From Paenibacillus illinoisensis NBRC 15959 (GTDB lineage: Bacteria; Bacillota; Bacilli; Paenibacillales; Paenibacillaceae): a DNA stretch of 64,000 nucleotides. Under the pieces are notes generated by a model, which was not told where the DNA came from, made no database searches, and was given only the letters and a program-made list of their open reading frames with translations. Shown one piece after another: positions 36,656 through 49,599 of this stretch (the stretch's first letter is position 1; every line of letters starts with the position of its first letter). The DNA lies in the NCBI RefSeq assembly GCF_004000925.1, contig NZ_BIME01000001.1, forward strand, positions 1,195,134 through 1,259,133, written 5' to 3'. The position numbers and the translations under genes are program-made.

Positions 36656-38053
36656 TTAACCAATGCTGCCTTCCATTTCGAATTTGATCAATCTGTTCAT
36701 TTCTACCGCATATTCCATTGGCAATTCCTTAGTAAACGGCTCAATGAAGCCCATGATGATCATTTGTGTTGCTTCAGCTTCGGTCAGACCACGGCTCATC
36801 AGATAGAAGAGTTGGTCCTCAGATACTTTCGATACCGTAGCTTCATGCTCCAGCATAATGTTGTCATTCATGATTTCATTGTAAGGAATTGTATCCGATG
36901 TGGACTCATTATCCAGGATGAGCGTATCACATTTGATATTGGACTTGGCACCTTCTGCTTGACGACCAAAGGAAGCCAGACCACGGTAGGTTACTTTACC
37001 ACCATGCTTACTGATGGATTTGGATACAATTGTTGAAGTCGTGTCCGGAGCCAAGTGGATCATTTTCGCACCTGCATCCTGATGCTGATTTTTACCAGCT
37101 ACAGCGATGGAAAGTACGGAACCTTTTGCTCCACGGCCTTTCAGTACAACGGCTGGATATTTCATCGTCAGTTTGGAACCGATGTTACCATCGACCCATT
37201 CCATGGTTGCATTTTCTTCAGCAACTGCACGTTTGGTAACCAGGTTGTAGATGTTTGGTGCCCAGTTTTGGATCGTTGTGTAACGGACACGGGCATTTTT
37301 CTTACAGATGATCTCAACCACGGCACTGTGAAGTGAGTTCGTGCTGTAAATTGGAGCTGTACAGCCCTCAACATAGTGAACGAAGCTGTCTTCGTCAGCA
37401 ATGATCAGTGTACGCTCGAATTGTCCCATATTCTCGGAGTTAATCCGGAAATAGGCTTGCAGAGGCACTTCACATTTAACGCCCTTAGGCACGTAGATGA
37501 AGCTTCCTCCGGACCATACGGCACTGTTCAGTGCTGCAAATTTGTTGTCCGCTGGCGGAATTACCGTAGCGAAGTATTCACGCAGGATTTCCGGGTGCTC
37601 TCTAAGAGCCGTATCGGTATCCATGAAGATTACGCCTTGATCTTCAAGTTCCTTTTGCATGTTGTGGTATACAACCTCAGATTCATACTGAGCCGATACC
37701 CCTGCAAGGAACTTTTGCTCTGCTTCAGGAATACCCAGTTTATCAAAGGTTTCCTTGATTTCGGAAGGTACCTCTTCCCATGTTTTCCCTTGTTTTTCAG
37801 AAGGACGAACATAGTACTGGATATCGTTGAAATCCAGCTCGTCGAGATCTCCGCCCCATTTTGGCATTGGCATTTTCTCGAATTGTTTCAGTGCTTTCAA
37901 ACGGAACTCGAGCATCCACTCCGGTTCGTTTTTAATCCGGGAAATTTCGGTAACGACTTCTGCAGTCAGACCTTTACCGGTTTGAAAGATGGATTTGTGC
38001 TCGTCGCGAAAACCATATTTATACTCTTCCATTTCTGGTGCTTTTTTAGCCAT
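36656..38053 (-). CDS. sufB: Fe-S cluster assembly protein SufB
   Basis: The 465-residue protein is SufB, the scaffold half of the SufBCD complex that builds [4Fe-4S] clusters and hands them to apoproteins. Visible markers are [19 protein letters not shown], the beta-helix core with [24 protein letters not shown] (in parts: EGCTAP), and the tail [22 protein letters not shown]. It is the last gene of sufCDSUB. AGGGAGGTAGAGCAAG precedes the ATG. Confidence 0.97.
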   Translation of the reverse strand: MAKKAPEMEEYKYGFRDEHKSIFQTGKGLTAEVVTEISRIKNEPEWMLEFRLKALKQFEKMPMPKWGGDLDELDFNDIQYYVRPSEKQGKTWEEVPSEIKETFDKLGIPEAEQKFLAGVSAQYESEVVYHNMQKELEDQGVIFMDTDTALREHPEILREYFATVIPPADNKFAALNSAVWSGGSFIYVPKGVKCEVPLQAYFRINSENMGQFERTLIIADEDSFVHYVEGCTAPIYSTNSLHSAVVEIICKKNARVRYTTIQNWAPNIYNLVTKRAVAEENATMEWVDGNIGSKLTMKYPAVVLKGRGAKGSVLSIAVAGKNQHQDAGAKMIHLAPDTTSTIVSKSISKHGGKVTYRGLASFGRQAEGAKSNIKCDTLILDNESTSDTIPYNEIMNDNIMLEHEATVSKVSEDQLFYLMSRGLTEAEATQMIIMGFIEPFTKELPMEYAVEMNRLIKFEMEGSIG

Positions 38054-38073
38054 CTTGCTCTACCTCCCTATCG

Positions 38074-41016
<2,943 letters not shown>

Positions 41017-41040
41017 TGATTATCCTCCTCCGTTTTGTCT

Positions 41041-41823
41041 TTACGCTTCTTGGCCTACAGTTTCATCCGTGATTCCCAGCTCTTCCTTAACCCAGTCATA
41101 TCCTTCTGCTTCCAGACGGTGAGCCAGTTCAGGTCCGCCAGATTTCACGATACGACCTTGCATCATAACGTGCACATAATCAGGTGTGATGTAGTTCAAC
41201 AAACGCTGATAGTGAGTGATGATAAGGAATCCACGATCTTCGCTCTTCATTGCATTTACACCATTTGCTACAATTTTCAGCGCGTCGATATCCAGACCGG
41301 AGTCGATCTCATCAAGAACTACGATTTTTGGATCAAGCAGCATCATTTGCAGAATCTCGTTACGTTTTTTCTCACCACCGGAGAAACCTTCGTTCAGGTA
41401 ACGGTGTGCAAACTCTGGGTTCATGTCGAGCTCTTTCATTTTGCCTTCCATTTGACGAATGAACTTGATCAGGGAGATCTCGTTACCTTCGCCGCGGCGT
41501 GCGTTAATTGCACTGCGCAGGAAGTCGGAGTTCGTTACGCCTGCGATTTCGCTCGGATATTGCATAGCCAGGAATAGACCTGCACGCGCACGCTCATCTA
41601 CTGCCATATCCAGTACATCTTCACCATCAAGGGTTACTGTACCGTCTGTTACTTCATATTTAGGGTGACCCATCAGAGCCGATGCCAATGTGGATTTACC
41701 TGTTCCGTTCGGACCCATGATTGCGTGGATTTCTCCACCTTTCATTTCCAGGTTAATGCCTTTCAGGATTTCTTTACCTTCGATCGTCGCTTTCAGACCT
41801 TCAATGACGAAATTCGTAGCCAT
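41041..41823 (-). CDS. sufC: Fe-S cluster assembly ATPase SufC
   Basis: The 260-residue ABC-type ATPase of the SufBCD complex has Walker A (GPNGTGKST), the signature SGGEKKR and Walker B (IVVLDEIDSGLD). ATP hydrolysis drives the shape change of SufB and SufD during cluster building. It is the first gene of sufCDSUB. GGAGGGAAAC lies before the ATG. The promoter is about 140 bases upstream. Confidence 0.97.
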   Translation of the reverse strand: MATNFVIEGLKATIEGKEILKGINLEMKGGEIHAIMGPNGTGKSTLASALMGHPKYEVTDGTVTLDGEDVLDMAVDERARAGLFLAMQYPSEIAGVTNSDFLRSAINARRGEGNEISLIKFIRQMEGKMKELDMNPEFAHRYLNEGFSGGEKKRNEILQMMLLDPKIVVLDEIDSGLDIDALKIVANGVNAMKSEDRGFLIITHYQRLLNYITPDYVHVMMQGRIVKSGGPELAHRLEAEGYDWVKEELGITDETVGQEA

Positions 41824-41951
41824 GTGTATTGTTTCCCTCCATTGATTAAATTGATGTTTGCTGTCGAAAACGAAAAAGCGCCTATTAAATATCTGAACAG
41901 GGCTTCCCCTGAATTTCTACAAGTACCGCAATTTCCAAAGCAATAATCACT

Positions 41952-41966
41952 TTAGAATAATTCTAA
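41952..41966. promoter_or_regulatory. perfect 7-1-7 palindrome, Fur/PerR-type operator of the suf operon
   Basis: TTAGAATAATTCTAA is a perfect inverted repeat of the 7-1-7 kind and matches the PerR box consensus (TTATAATNATTATAA) at all but two symmetrical bases. It overlaps the suf -10 box, a repressor's position. Which Fur-family protein binds is inferred. Confidence 0.65.
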
Positions 41967-41988
41967 ACTGATTCTCATTGATTATCAA
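41960..41988 (-). promoter_or_regulatory. sigma-A promoter of sufCDSUB
   Basis: On the minus strand TTGATA (41988-41983) and TAGAAT (41965-41960) are 17 bases apart, each 5 of 6. The -10 lies inside the palindrome. Confidence 0.8.
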
Positions 41989-42142
41989 GTCATTTCCGAG
42001 AACACTTGTCCTCTCAGGAAACATGATTCTACCTGATTCTATAATAAAAGCCGGTTTGAATCAAATGAGAAACCGTTATTTCTTCCAACTCACAGTGAGA
42101 AAAATCACTGTAATTGATTATTTCATTCCATATTAATCTGCC

Positions 42143-42178
42143 AAAAAGGGCTTATCCATAATCTGGACAAGCCCTTCC
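42143..42178 (-). terminator. rho-independent terminator of the DUF1802 gene
   Basis: On the minus strand AAGGGCTTGTCC pairs with GGATAAGCCCTT (one mismatch class G-U), followed by TTTTTGG. The 365 bases from 41824 to 42188 hold only this, the suf promoter and the suf leader. Confidence 0.87.
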
Positions 42179-42188
42179 TTATTTCATT

Positions 42189-42764
42189 TTATATTTTGAG
42201 CATATCGTTAATCTTCTGTACCTGTTCGTCAAAATCCGCAACATCCACCACCGGCGTCATTTCGCGCGGCACCGGACCATTCGGAATGGAAATCCAGGAA
42301 CGGCACCCATTATATTCGGGCAGCACCGGTATTTCCATCGGTTCATTCAAACGGTACACACGGAGTATCAATACATGTAACGGATCTTTCCGTTTCCACT
42401 TCAAGCGGTCTTCGGCAAAATCCGATGTCCACATATGAAAGTCATGAAGTCGGTCCAGCATTTCCTGATCTCTGATCTCCAAATCCTGTATCACTTCGGC
42501 ATATGCAGTGATACGGATTGTCGAAGCTTCGGGCACCCATTCGGCCAGTGATTCTTCAACATACGAATGATCTGAGGACTTAATCAGTTCTTTACGCTGA
42601 TGTTCATAAGTCGGATACAGATAAAATGCCGGACTTTTCAACTCAAAATGCCTGGTTTCCTCCACAATACCGCCTTTGCGCATCACCAGAATCTGGCGAC
42701 CGTTTTCCAGCGCTTTAATTGCGGAAGCCCACTCTTTTAATGCCGGTATCGTTGTGCCTAACAT
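42189..42764 (-). CDS. DUF1802 family protein
   Basis: The 191-residue protein begins ALKEWASAIKALENGRQILVMRKGGIVEE and has the FYLYPTYEHQRKELIK stretch and a C-terminal LHVLILRVYRL segment, all typical of DUF1802. Function is unknown; the family is common in Bacillales and cyanobacteria. Conserved Lys, Arg, Tyr and His suggest phosphate or nucleic acid contact, but that is a guess. GGAGGAGAT precedes the ATG. Confidence 0.8.
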   Translation of the reverse strand: MLGTTIPALKEWASAIKALENGRQILVMRKGGIVEETRHFELKSPAFYLYPTYEHQRKELIKSSDHSYVEESLAEWVPEASTIRITAYAEVIQDLEIRDQEMLDRLHDFHMWTSDFAEDRLKWKRKDPLHVLILRVYRLNEPMEIPVLPEYNGCRSWISIPNGPVPREMTPVVDVADFDEQVQKINDMLKI

Positions 42765-42902
42765 GCGGATCTCCTCCCGTAATCTGTCTTGTCAGCAGTA
42801 TAGACGCTTTGTCTGTTCCTGACAACAGCTTAAGATCAAGGGTTTAGGAAGTGCTCCTTTATAGAAGACATTAACTTTATTACACGGCTCTATAGCTGTG
42901 GC

Positions 42903-43364
42903 TTAACCCAAGAAGGAACGCAGCATCCACATGTGTTTCTCCAGATCGGCTTTGAAACCGGTCAGCATGTCGGATGTCGGTTGGTCTTCTGCAGCTTCCG
43001 CTACTTCGATACCTTCCTGGTACTCATTGGACAGCGTAGCAAAGTCCTCGATCAGGTTTTGCACCATTGTTTTTGCATCTTCGCCACCTGCAGCTTCCTG
43101 GATGGAAGCGAGCTCCAGATACTCTTTCATAGTAGCTGCAGGGCTGCCTTTAAGCGTAAGAATACGCTCAGCGATTTCATCCATTTGTACAGTAACTTCA
43201 TTATAGAACTCTTCAAATTTCACATGCAGCGTGAAAAAGTTTGGTCCTTTTACATACCAGTGATAGTTATGGATTTTGACGTACAGGACGTTCAGGTTAG
43301 CTACCTGACGATTAAGTACTTGTTCTACTGATTTCGCTTGATCTGTTTTGTTTTTTGTAGCCAT
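42903..43364 (-). CDS. Dps family ferritin-like DNA-protection protein
   Basis: The 153-residue four-helix protein has the Dps ferroxidase ligands in IHNYHWYVKGPNFFTLHVKFEEFYNE and MDEIAERI. Dps oxidises Fe(II) with peroxide, stores iron and shields DNA. It lies near the suf operon, and both respond to iron or peroxide in Bacillus. AAAGGATGGG lies before the ATG. A half-site TTATAAT lies upstream, but I see no full PerR box. Confidence 0.94.
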   Translation of the reverse strand: MATKNKTDQAKSVEQVLNRQVANLNVLYVKIHNYHWYVKGPNFFTLHVKFEEFYNEVTVQMDEIAERILTLKGSPAATMKEYLELASIQEAAGGEDAKTMVQNLIEDFATLSNEYQEGIEVAEAAEDQPTSDMLTGFKADLEKHMWMLRSFLG

Positions 43365-43662
43365 GTGAATCCCATCCTTTATTATAAAATTAGTCTATTA
43401 TGTTGGGTTGACAGATGAATCTGCCTTACATAACAGAGAGTTAAACAGTTCGTCACCGCTGCATAGCGGCTGGCCTTGTAGGTGGTAATTTGTGAACCGT
43501 CCGGCCTATTTGTTTTTACCCTGGCACACCTGCTTCGAAACAAGTCCAATAGGGCTGGCCTTAAAAAAAGGGTACAAAAAACGGGTTAATTCCGATATAC
43601 TGACTTATACCAAGCAAAGAAGTGGGTTTTCCTGTTTCTTCATATATATGGAGGTGGCATCC
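43365..43662. other. structured spacer before mtnK, no SAM riboswitch seen
   Basis: A CCGCT/AGCGG hairpin near 43460 is enclosed by GTTC-CAC/GTGAAC, and a GGCC pair precedes TTTGTTTTT near 43512. I looked for the S-box core that controls mtnKA in other Bacillales and did not find it. No gene is visible. Confidence 0.45.
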
Positions 43663-44880
43663 TTGTCTCAATATCACCCGTTAACCCCCCAAGAAGCAAT
43701 CGAGCTGGCCAAAACCTTACCGGGTCCATTTACGGCAGATGCAAATCTGGAATGCCGTGAGATCGGAGACGGTAATCTGAATTTGGTTTTCCATATCACG
43801 GATCAGAACTCCGATAAAAGTATCATTATCAAACAGGCCCTTCCTTATGCGAAAGTCGTTGGCGAATCTTGGCCTCTGTCTCTGGTTCGTGCCCGGATTG
43901 AACGCGAAATTCTCCAGGAAGAGTATCGTCTCTGCCCGGGGATGGTGCCAGAAGTGTATCACTATGATGATGATCTCGCTTTGACGGTTATGGAAGATCT
44001 CAGTGATCATGTGATTATGCGCAAAGGCCTCATTGAAGGTGTCACATACCCTCTCTTCGCACAGCATATTGGAGAATTCATGGCAAGAACGCTTTTCTTC
44101 ACATCCGATCTCGGCATGAATCAACAGTTGAAGAAGGAAAAGCAGGGTCGATTCGTGAATCCGGATCAGTGTAAAATCACGGAAGATCTGATCTTTGACG
44201 AACCATACCGGATCGCTGAGAAAAACAATTATGAAGCTTCCATCGAGGACGAGGCTGAAGCCCTTCGCACAGACGGAGCATTGCATCTGGAAGTGGCCCT
44301 GCTTCGGGAAAAATTCCTCACACATGGACAAGCTCTGATTCATGGTGACCTTCACACGGGAAGTATTTTTGTCACACCAGAGTCGACCAAAGTTATTGAT
44401 CCCGAGTTTGCCTACTATGGTCCAATGGGATTCGACGTGGGTGCTGTACTCGCCAACCTGCTTTTGAACTATGCTTCTCTGCCAGGATGGATTCAGGATG
44501 AAAACGCACTGCGTGATCGCGAAACGCTGTTGCTTGATATGGTTCGTGATGTATGGAATGAATTTGAGACCCGCTTCCGTGCATTATGGGAATCTGATCT
44601 CGTTGATCCAATGGCGAAAGCCCCGGGATACCAAGACCTTTATGTACAACAATTGTTCAGAGATTCCATTGGCTTCGCGGGTGCGAAAATGGTACGCCGC
44701 ATTGTCGGCCTTGCCCACGTGGCAGATATTGATACGATTCAGGATGCTACAGAACGTGAACGTGCTCAGCGCAAAGCACTTGCTATTGGTAAAACGTTAA
44801 TCAAGAGCAACCGTCGACTGAATACCATTGGTGAAGTGCTGGACCTTGTGTCCACAGCCATCTCCTCAATCAAAGTTTAA
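43663..44880 (+). CDS. mtnK: 5-methylthioribose kinase
   Basis: The 405-residue kinase phosphorylates 5-methylthioribose to its 1-phosphate in methionine salvage. Markers are [15 protein letters not shown], the [13 protein letters not shown] catalytic loop and [16 protein letters not shown] (metal). The start is a TTG 5 bases after GGAGGTGG, giving [12 protein letters not shown]; the frame upstream (to 43492) is not conserved. mtnA follows 22 bases later. Confidence 0.95.
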   Translation: MSQYHPLTPQEAIELAKTLPGPFTADANLECREIGDGNLNLVFHITDQNSDKSIIIKQALPYAKVVGESWPLSLVRARIEREILQEEYRLCPGMVPEVYHYDDDLALTVMEDLSDHVIMRKGLIEGVTYPLFAQHIGEFMARTLFFTSDLGMNQQLKKEKQGRFVNPDQCKITEDLIFDEPYRIAEKNNYEASIEDEAEALRTDGALHLEVALLREKFLTHGQALIHGDLHTGSIFVTPESTKVIDPEFAYYGPMGFDVGAVLANLLLNYASLPGWIQDENALRDRETLLLDMVRDVWNEFETRFRALWESDLVDPMAKAPGYQDLYVQQLFRDSIGFAGAKMVRRIVGLAHVADIDTIQDATERERAQRKALAIGKTLIKSNRRLNTIGEVLDLVSTAISSIKV

Positions 44881-44902
44881 ACTTAGGAACGGAGGAACAT
44901 CC

Positions 44903-45976
44903 ATGACAACCCCTAAACATCAGCCTCTGTCCTCCCTCAATTGGAAACAGGACAAGCTTGAAATGCTTGATCAACGCCTTCTGCCCGAAACCATTCTCAT
45001 GCTTAAGCTATACACGCCTGAAGAAGTGTGGGAAGCCATTCACTCCATGAAAGTCCGCGGTGCTCCAGCTATCGGAATCGCTGCTGCGTTCGGTGTCGTA
45101 TTGGGGGCTAAAGCTTACGATGGACTTTTCATTCAAGGCTGGCTTGATCATGTAAAATCCATTTGCGCCCATCTGGCCACTTCACGCCCAACAGCGGTGA
45201 ATCTGTTCTGGGCACTGGATCGAATGATGCAAAAGGCAAGTGATCTGGCCGAAGCTGGAACAAGCATCGAAGATAGCAATGCTGCACTCGAAGCAGAAGC
45301 TCTCCTGATTCAAAAAGAAGATGAAGAGGTTTGCCGGATGATCGGAGAACATGCCCTCCCACTCTTCGAAGATGGTATGGGTGTGCTTACGCACTGCAAC
45401 GCTGGTGGACTTGCCACAGCCAAATACGGCACAGCAACCGCACCAATGTATCTCGCTCAGGAACGTGGCATTCAACTCAAAGTTTTTGCAGACGAAACTC
45501 GTCCTGTTCTTCAAGGCGCACGGCTTACCGCTTTTGAACTACAGCAGGCGGGTATCGATGTTACCCTTCTGTGTGACAATATGGCAGGTATGGTGATGTC
45601 CAAAGGATGGATCCAAGCCGTTATTGTTGGTACAGACCGCGTTGCGGCAAACGGTGATGTGGCGAACAAAATCGGAACCTACAGCGTAGCGGTGCTTGCC
45701 AAAGCGCACAATATTCCGTTTTATGTGGCCAGCCCGCTGTCCACCATTGACTTGTCCACACCTTCCGGGGATCTCATCCCGATTGAGGAGCGTTCTGCCG
45801 AGGAAGTAACCGAAGGCTTTGGCAAACGTACAGCACCACAAGGGGTGAAAGTATTTAACCCTGCATTTGATGTAACACCTAATGAGTATGTAACAGCAAT
45901 CATTACGGAAAAAGGTGTCGTGCGTGCTCCGTTCAAAGAAAACCTAGCTGCCTTGTTTGCCAAGGAAGAAGTATAA
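44903..45976 (+). CDS. mtnA: S-methyl-5-thioribose-1-phosphate isomerase
   Basis: The 357-residue enzyme converts methylthioribose 1-phosphate to the ribulose form, the step after MtnK. It has the eIF2B-alpha-like fold with [32 protein letters not shown] (catalytic Cys), and [19 protein letters not shown] (catalytic Asp). GGAGGAAC precedes the ATG. The rest of the salvage pathway (mtnB, mtnX or mtnW, mtnD) is not in the window. Confidence 0.96.
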   Translation: MTTPKHQPLSSLNWKQDKLEMLDQRLLPETILMLKLYTPEEVWEAIHSMKVRGAPAIGIAAAFGVVLGAKAYDGLFIQGWLDHVKSICAHLATSRPTAVNLFWALDRMMQKASDLAEAGTSIEDSNAALEAEALLIQKEDEEVCRMIGEHALPLFEDGMGVLTHCNAGGLATAKYGTATAPMYLAQERGIQLKVFADETRPVLQGARLTAFELQQAGIDVTLLCDNMAGMVMSKGWIQAVIVGTDRVAANGDVANKIGTYSVAVLAKAHNIPFYVASPLSTIDLSTPSGDLIPIEERSAEEVTEGFGKRTAPQGVKVFNPAFDVTPNEYVTAIITEKGVVRAPFKENLAALFAKEEV

Positions 45977-46006
45977 TGTTGTATCTGACTTAGATGCTGC
46001 ACATAA

Positions 46007-46036
46007 AAAAAGGGCTCCGCAGGGGCCCTTTTACTT
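46007..46036 (+). terminator. rho-independent terminator of mtnKA
   Basis: AAAAGGGC and GCCCTTTT pair with a G-rich inner stem, followed by TTTTACTTT, 30 bases past mtnA. Confidence 0.85.
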
Positions 46037-46136
46037 TTACTTTATAAAACCATTGCAGAATCCGGTCCAGCCACAAGCAGAACTTTTTCGAAGCTATCTC
46101 AGCTGCTCACTTCGTTTCAACGGACGTTGTCCTGGA

Positions 46137-46439
46137 TCAGATCATCTTCAGCAATGCCTCTACACCTGTCATACCAACCGTTATGCCCATCGCTTCAGCT
46201 TCGGTTGTGACGGACTCCATCGGTGCGTGCAGCAGCTGATCCAGCGTTCTCACCCCAACCGCTCGAGCTGCAATAATCTTGCGATCCCCAAGCTTTTCGT
46301 TAAGTAATCCGACATCAAGTGCTCCACACATGATATATCCTTTGGATGTGTTTATTGTCAGTAACGTCGTTTTGGGTAACTTCACTTCCACCCCAACCAG
46401 CACATGCTCTCCAACTACAATCGGCTCCATGCTCACCAT
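46137..46439 (-). CDS. yunC: DUF1805 family protein YunC
   Basis: The 100-residue protein has the DUF1805 pattern: KTTLLTINTSKGYIMCGALDVGLLNEKL, IIAARAVGVRTLDQLLHAP and SVTTEAEAMGI. It matches YunC of B. subtilis in length and order as I recall it. Function is unknown. An upstream in-frame GTG at 46454 would overlap the AGGAGGTGG site, so the ATG at 46439 is more likely. Confidence 0.8.
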   Translation of the reverse strand: MVSMEPIVVGEHVLVGVEVKLPKTTLLTINTSKGYIMCGALDVGLLNEKLGDRKIIAARAVGVRTLDQLLHAPMESVTTEAEAMGITVGMTGVEALLKMI

Positions 46440-46775
46440 AATCTCACGATCCACCTCCTATTCCCGCAGGTCAGGATAATTGTATGCCCCATTCCCAGTC
46501 TCGGTGTGGACACCTGCGGAAAACAAACTAAAAGGCTTAAAAAGGTCACTTTAAATTTAAAAAGGATCCTTTAAGATTCATACTAAACTTCTCACGACAT
46601 CCCATAACATTAAATAGATGCAGAATATGTATCTGGCCATATGAAAACTGTATCAGATTCGTAGTATTGCTCGTTATTTTCTGCGCCTCTAGTACTATGA
46701 TTATTGCCACATTAATGATATAGTGAATTGAAGCGTATTTATCGACTGACATATCTACAAACGGGGCTGGGATGA
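46440..46775. other. 336-base AT-rich spacer between divergent genes
   Basis: The region holds a 12-base palindrome (AAAGGATCCTTT at 46561-46572) beside a TTTAAATTTAAA stretch, and no gene. No clear promoter pair stands out. Confidence 0.4.
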
Positions 46776-47351
46776 ATGAAGGAAACCTTATCCAACGGAG
46801 AAGAAGTTGGCTTTTTATTTAATGTCGACATTCTTATCAAAAGCCGCTCGAATGCCTTGGCGCTACAGTCCCTGTTGGAGCTCATGAACAAAGAGGAACA
46901 AATTGCGGACTTTCGCATTCAATCTGGCTTAGAGCTTGGCAAGATTATTGAAGCAACGATCCAGTCCAGGAAAGATTCGATCACCTCCCTTCACCACGAA
47001 CGGAAAAAATCTCAATTGAGCGGACTGAAAACAGCTCCATCGAATCAATCAACAAATTCATCAAACTCGGCAAAACCACAAGACCAAAAGGAAACGGTTT
47101 CTTCTCAGAATTTAGCTGCACCAGAATCAGCCAGTTCTTCTCAGAGAAATTCCTTTGATGAATGGATTGATACCCTCATTAAGGAAAACCGGCTTACACG
47201 AATTGTGGTCAACAACAAGAACGGCAAACATCAGAGTATTCCATGCCGCATTTTGAATTTTGATCGGGATAACAGCATTGTAAGTGTCTACCATGTAGAT
47301 GAAAAACAGGTCTACTCATTCCGAACGAATGAAATTGACGAGTTTTTGTAG
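46776..47351 (+). CDS. uncharacterised protein with disordered Ser-rich linker, 191 residues
   Basis: Residues 1-70 form a helical N-terminal part (VDILIKSRSNALALQSLLELMNKEE), 80-125 are Ser, Gln, Asn and Pro rich and probably disordered, and 126-191 form a compact C-terminal part (FDEWIDTLIKENRLTRIVVNN... IPCRILNFDRDNSIVSVYHVDEKQVYSF). That end looks like a small beta-barrel of the Sm or PilZ kind. I do not recognise a family. GATGAATGAAGG precedes or overlaps the start; a close alternative ATG exists. Confidence 0.65.
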   Translation: MKETLSNGEEVGFLFNVDILIKSRSNALALQSLLELMNKEEQIADFRIQSGLELGKIIEATIQSRKDSITSLHHERKKSQLSGLKTAPSNQSTNSSNSAKPQDQKETVSSQNLAAPESASSSQRNSFDEWIDTLIKENRLTRIVVNNKNGKHQSIPCRILNFDRDNSIVSVYHVDEKQVYSFRTNEIDEFL

Positions 47352-47371
47352 ATCCATTACGAACGCAAACC

Positions 47372-47425
47372 AAAAAAAGCAGCTTACGTGGAAATTTCAC
47401 ATTATTCCTCGTAAGCTGCTTTTTC
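47372..47425. terminator. strong, probably bidirectional terminator
   Basis: AAAAAAGCAGCTTACG and its complement form a long perfect stem around a 21-base loop, followed by TTTTTCC on the plus strand. Confidence 0.9.
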
Positions 47426-47490
47426 CATTCTCATGTAAGCTGGTTCCTACTTCTCGCGGACAATTGACCAGTTGGGTAGTCACACCCTAA

Positions 47491-47883
47491 TTAGGAGCGC
47501 TCTTTCCCTCGTTGCCACACATCTAAGGCAAATAACAGCCATCCAGCAATAAAAGCAACTCCACCAATAGGTGTAATGGCACCTAAAACTTTGATGCCCG
47601 TAATACTAAGTACATACAAGCTGCCGGAGAACACAATAATACCGATAAACAACAGACGCGCTGCCCATTTTAGCTTGGAGGACACCCCAAGTTGACCAGC
47701 TGTTAACCCAACAATCAACAGGGCCAGGGCATGAATCATGTGATACTGCACTCCGGTTTCATATACGGCAATCGCATCTGCACCGATTTTTTCCTTAAGC
47801 ATATGGGCACCGAACGCGCCAATCGCTACAGACAGCATTGTCATTACCGCTCCAACTGTCATCCATACTCGTTGCATTTTCAC
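47491..47883 (-). CDS. DUF423 family membrane protein
   Basis: The 130-residue protein has four hydrophobic spans and the DUF423 markers GAFGAHML, YETGVQYHMIHALALL and GIIVFSGSLYVLSITG...PIGGVAFIAGWL. Members are small inner-membrane proteins of unknown function (YwdK in B. subtilis). GGGGAGAG precedes the ATG. It is a single gene. The region 47884-48159 upstream holds a CTCCTG/CAGGAG hairpin near 48085 and no gene. Confidence 0.87.
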   Translation of the reverse strand: MKMQRVWMTVGAVMTMLSVAIGAFGAHMLKEKIGADAIAVYETGVQYHMIHALALLIVGLTAGQLGVSSKLKWAARLLFIGIIVFSGSLYVLSITGIKVLGAITPIGGVAFIAGWLLFALDVWQRGKERS

Positions 47884-48159
47884 TTCTCTCCCCTTATGTC
47901 ATGTCACACTAATGTTTATTTTAGCGAATCTCTGAGCTGTTTACCAGTTCAGTGGGATGTTATGAGCTTCCATACATATGGCGTTGAGATGTGGATCGAA
48001 AGGTTGGTCTGATGCGGCATAAAGGAAAGAGAAACCTTGATTTTTATCGGTAGTTGTGGAAAAGTAAAAGGGTCTGTACTCCTGTAACCATCAGGAGAAT
48101 CACCATGCTTAAATGAGGTTAATAACAATCAATAACGAGTAGGGAGGGATATGATATTA

Positions 48160-48594
48160 ATGGAACATCAAAATACGTATGAACAAGCCGGCAGCAATGA
48201 TCCTTTTGCAACCAATCCTGCAGATCCAACAGATCCCGTACTGAACAGAACGAAACATTCAGGTCCGGGTATCGCAAGTTTTGTCATTGGACTGGTAGCA
48301 CTCTTGGGTTTTATTTTGACCTTCTTCCTCGCCACCATTGCACTCAGCAGTGCTCTTGGGACGATAACACAACCTGTGCAGGTTGAGGAAATTGCTTTAC
48401 ATCCAGCTGTATTGATGGCATCCCTGTTTATCCTGGTTTGCCTTGTTCTAAATCTGGCCGGTCTTATTCTCGGAGTCATCGGCCTTGTGCTTAAAAATCG
48501 TAAAAAGGTATTTCCCATTATCGGTACAATCCTTAACGGTATCATGATCCTTACATTTGCAGGACTCATTCTGGCAGGCATTTATATGACGTAA
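48160..48594 (+). CDS. DUF4190-like small membrane protein
   Basis: The 144-residue protein has a polar, Asn-, Asp- and Pro-rich head of about 35 residues, then three hydrophobic spans (about 40-65, 90-115 and 118-142) and KNRKKVFPIIGTILNGIMIL. This resembles DUF4190-type proteins. Function unknown. The ATG at 48160 gives MEHQ; an earlier ATG at 48151 is too close to GGGAGGG. Confidence 0.7.
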   Translation: MEHQNTYEQAGSNDPFATNPADPTDPVLNRTKHSGPGIASFVIGLVALLGFILTFFLATIALSSALGTITQPVQVEEIALHPAVLMASLFILVCLVLNLAGLILGVIGLVLKNRKKVFPIIGTILNGIMILTFAGLILAGIYMT

Positions 48595-48647
48595 AACAAC
48601 CAGACCACAACCATTTAGCCAAATTCTCGTATCCAAAGGAGATCGAC

Positions 48648-49496
48648 ATGTCAAGAATCAAAATTTTTGCAGATAGCACGAGTGATCTGAATCCAGACTG
48701 GATTAAGACTCACGATATCGGGATTATTCCGTTGTACGTTGTATTCGGTGATGAATCCCTGAAGGATAGTGTTGAGATCACACCTGAACAGCTGTATGAG
48801 CGCGTAAGCAAGGACGGACGACTGCCCAAAACGGCTGCTCCATCCCCTGCTGATTTCATGAAGGCTTTTCAACCATACATAGAACAAGGGGACGACATCC
48901 TGTATATCAGTTTGTCTTCTGAGCTATCATCCACTTATCAAAACGCACTGCTGGCAAGTTCAGAGTTTCCCGAAGGCCGTATCTCTGTTGTGGACTCACT
49001 TAATCTTTCCTCCGGCATAGGACTGCTTGTCATGAAGGCAGTGCATGCTGCGCAGAAAGGTCAGAGCTTGAAAGAAATCACTCATTTAGTTGAAGCAGTG
49101 AAGCCCAATGTACGGACCGAATTTGTGATTGATACTTTGGAATATCTGCACAAGGGTGGACGCTGTTCAGGCATGCAAAACCTGATCGGAAGCCTGCTCA
49201 AGATTCGCCCGGTCATTCGCGTAACAGATGGCAAGATGTCACCAGCCTACAAAGTCCGTGGAAAAAGGGAAAAGGCGCTGGATCAAATGCTGCAAAATAC
49301 ACTCAGCGAAAAGCATCAGATCGACACAGACCTCATCATTGTTGTACATACCATGGCTGAAGAGGATGCACTTGAGCTGCAGAAATCCCTGCAGGAACAA
49401 ACGGGTGGACGGGTTGAATTAACTACAGCAGGATGTGTAATCTGCAGCCATTGCGGACCCAAAACAATAGGTATCATCTATAACAAGGTTTTGTAA
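48648..49496 (+). CDS. DegV family fatty-acid-binding protein
   Basis: The 282-residue protein has the DegV fold with IFADSTSDLNPDWI, IPLYVVFGDE, TAAPSPADF, ISLSSELSSTYQNA, EYLHKGGRCSGMQ and CSHCGPKTIGI at the end. DegV (FakB-type) proteins hold a fatty acid so that a FakA kinase can phosphorylate it. No fakA gene is nearby. AAAGGAGATCG precedes the ATG. Confidence 0.9.
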   Translation: MSRIKIFADSTSDLNPDWIKTHDIGIIPLYVVFGDESLKDSVEITPEQLYERVSKDGRLPKTAAPSPADFMKAFQPYIEQGDDILYISLSSELSSTYQNALLASSEFPEGRISVVDSLNLSSGIGLLVMKAVHAAQKGQSLKEITHLVEAVKPNVRTEFVIDTLEYLHKGGRCSGMQNLIGSLLKIRPVIRVTDGKMSPAYKVRGKREKALDQMLQNTLSEKHQIDTDLIIVVHTMAEEDALELQKSLQEQTGGRVELTTAGCVICSHCGPKTIGIIYNKVL

Positions 49497-49555
49497 AAAA
49501 GCAATACACGTTGATCGTTGGTTAAACGACGATAACCAAGCGCATAAAGGGCATC

Positions 49556-49585
49556 CTGGCTGCACACAGCCAAGGATGCCCTTTT
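49556..49585. terminator. bidirectional terminator
   Basis: AAAGGGCATCCTGGCTG and its complement (one bulge) form a strong stem between degV-like and pdaA, which are convergent. Confidence 0.92.
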
Positions 49586-49599
49586 ACATTGCTCCTATA

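Noticed and set aside
43365..43440. PerR box upstream of dps
   Set aside because: Only a half-site (TTATAAT) is present; no 7-1-7 repeat.
46546..46752. 68-codon minus frame in the spacer after yunC
   Set aside because: AT-rich random frame without start site.
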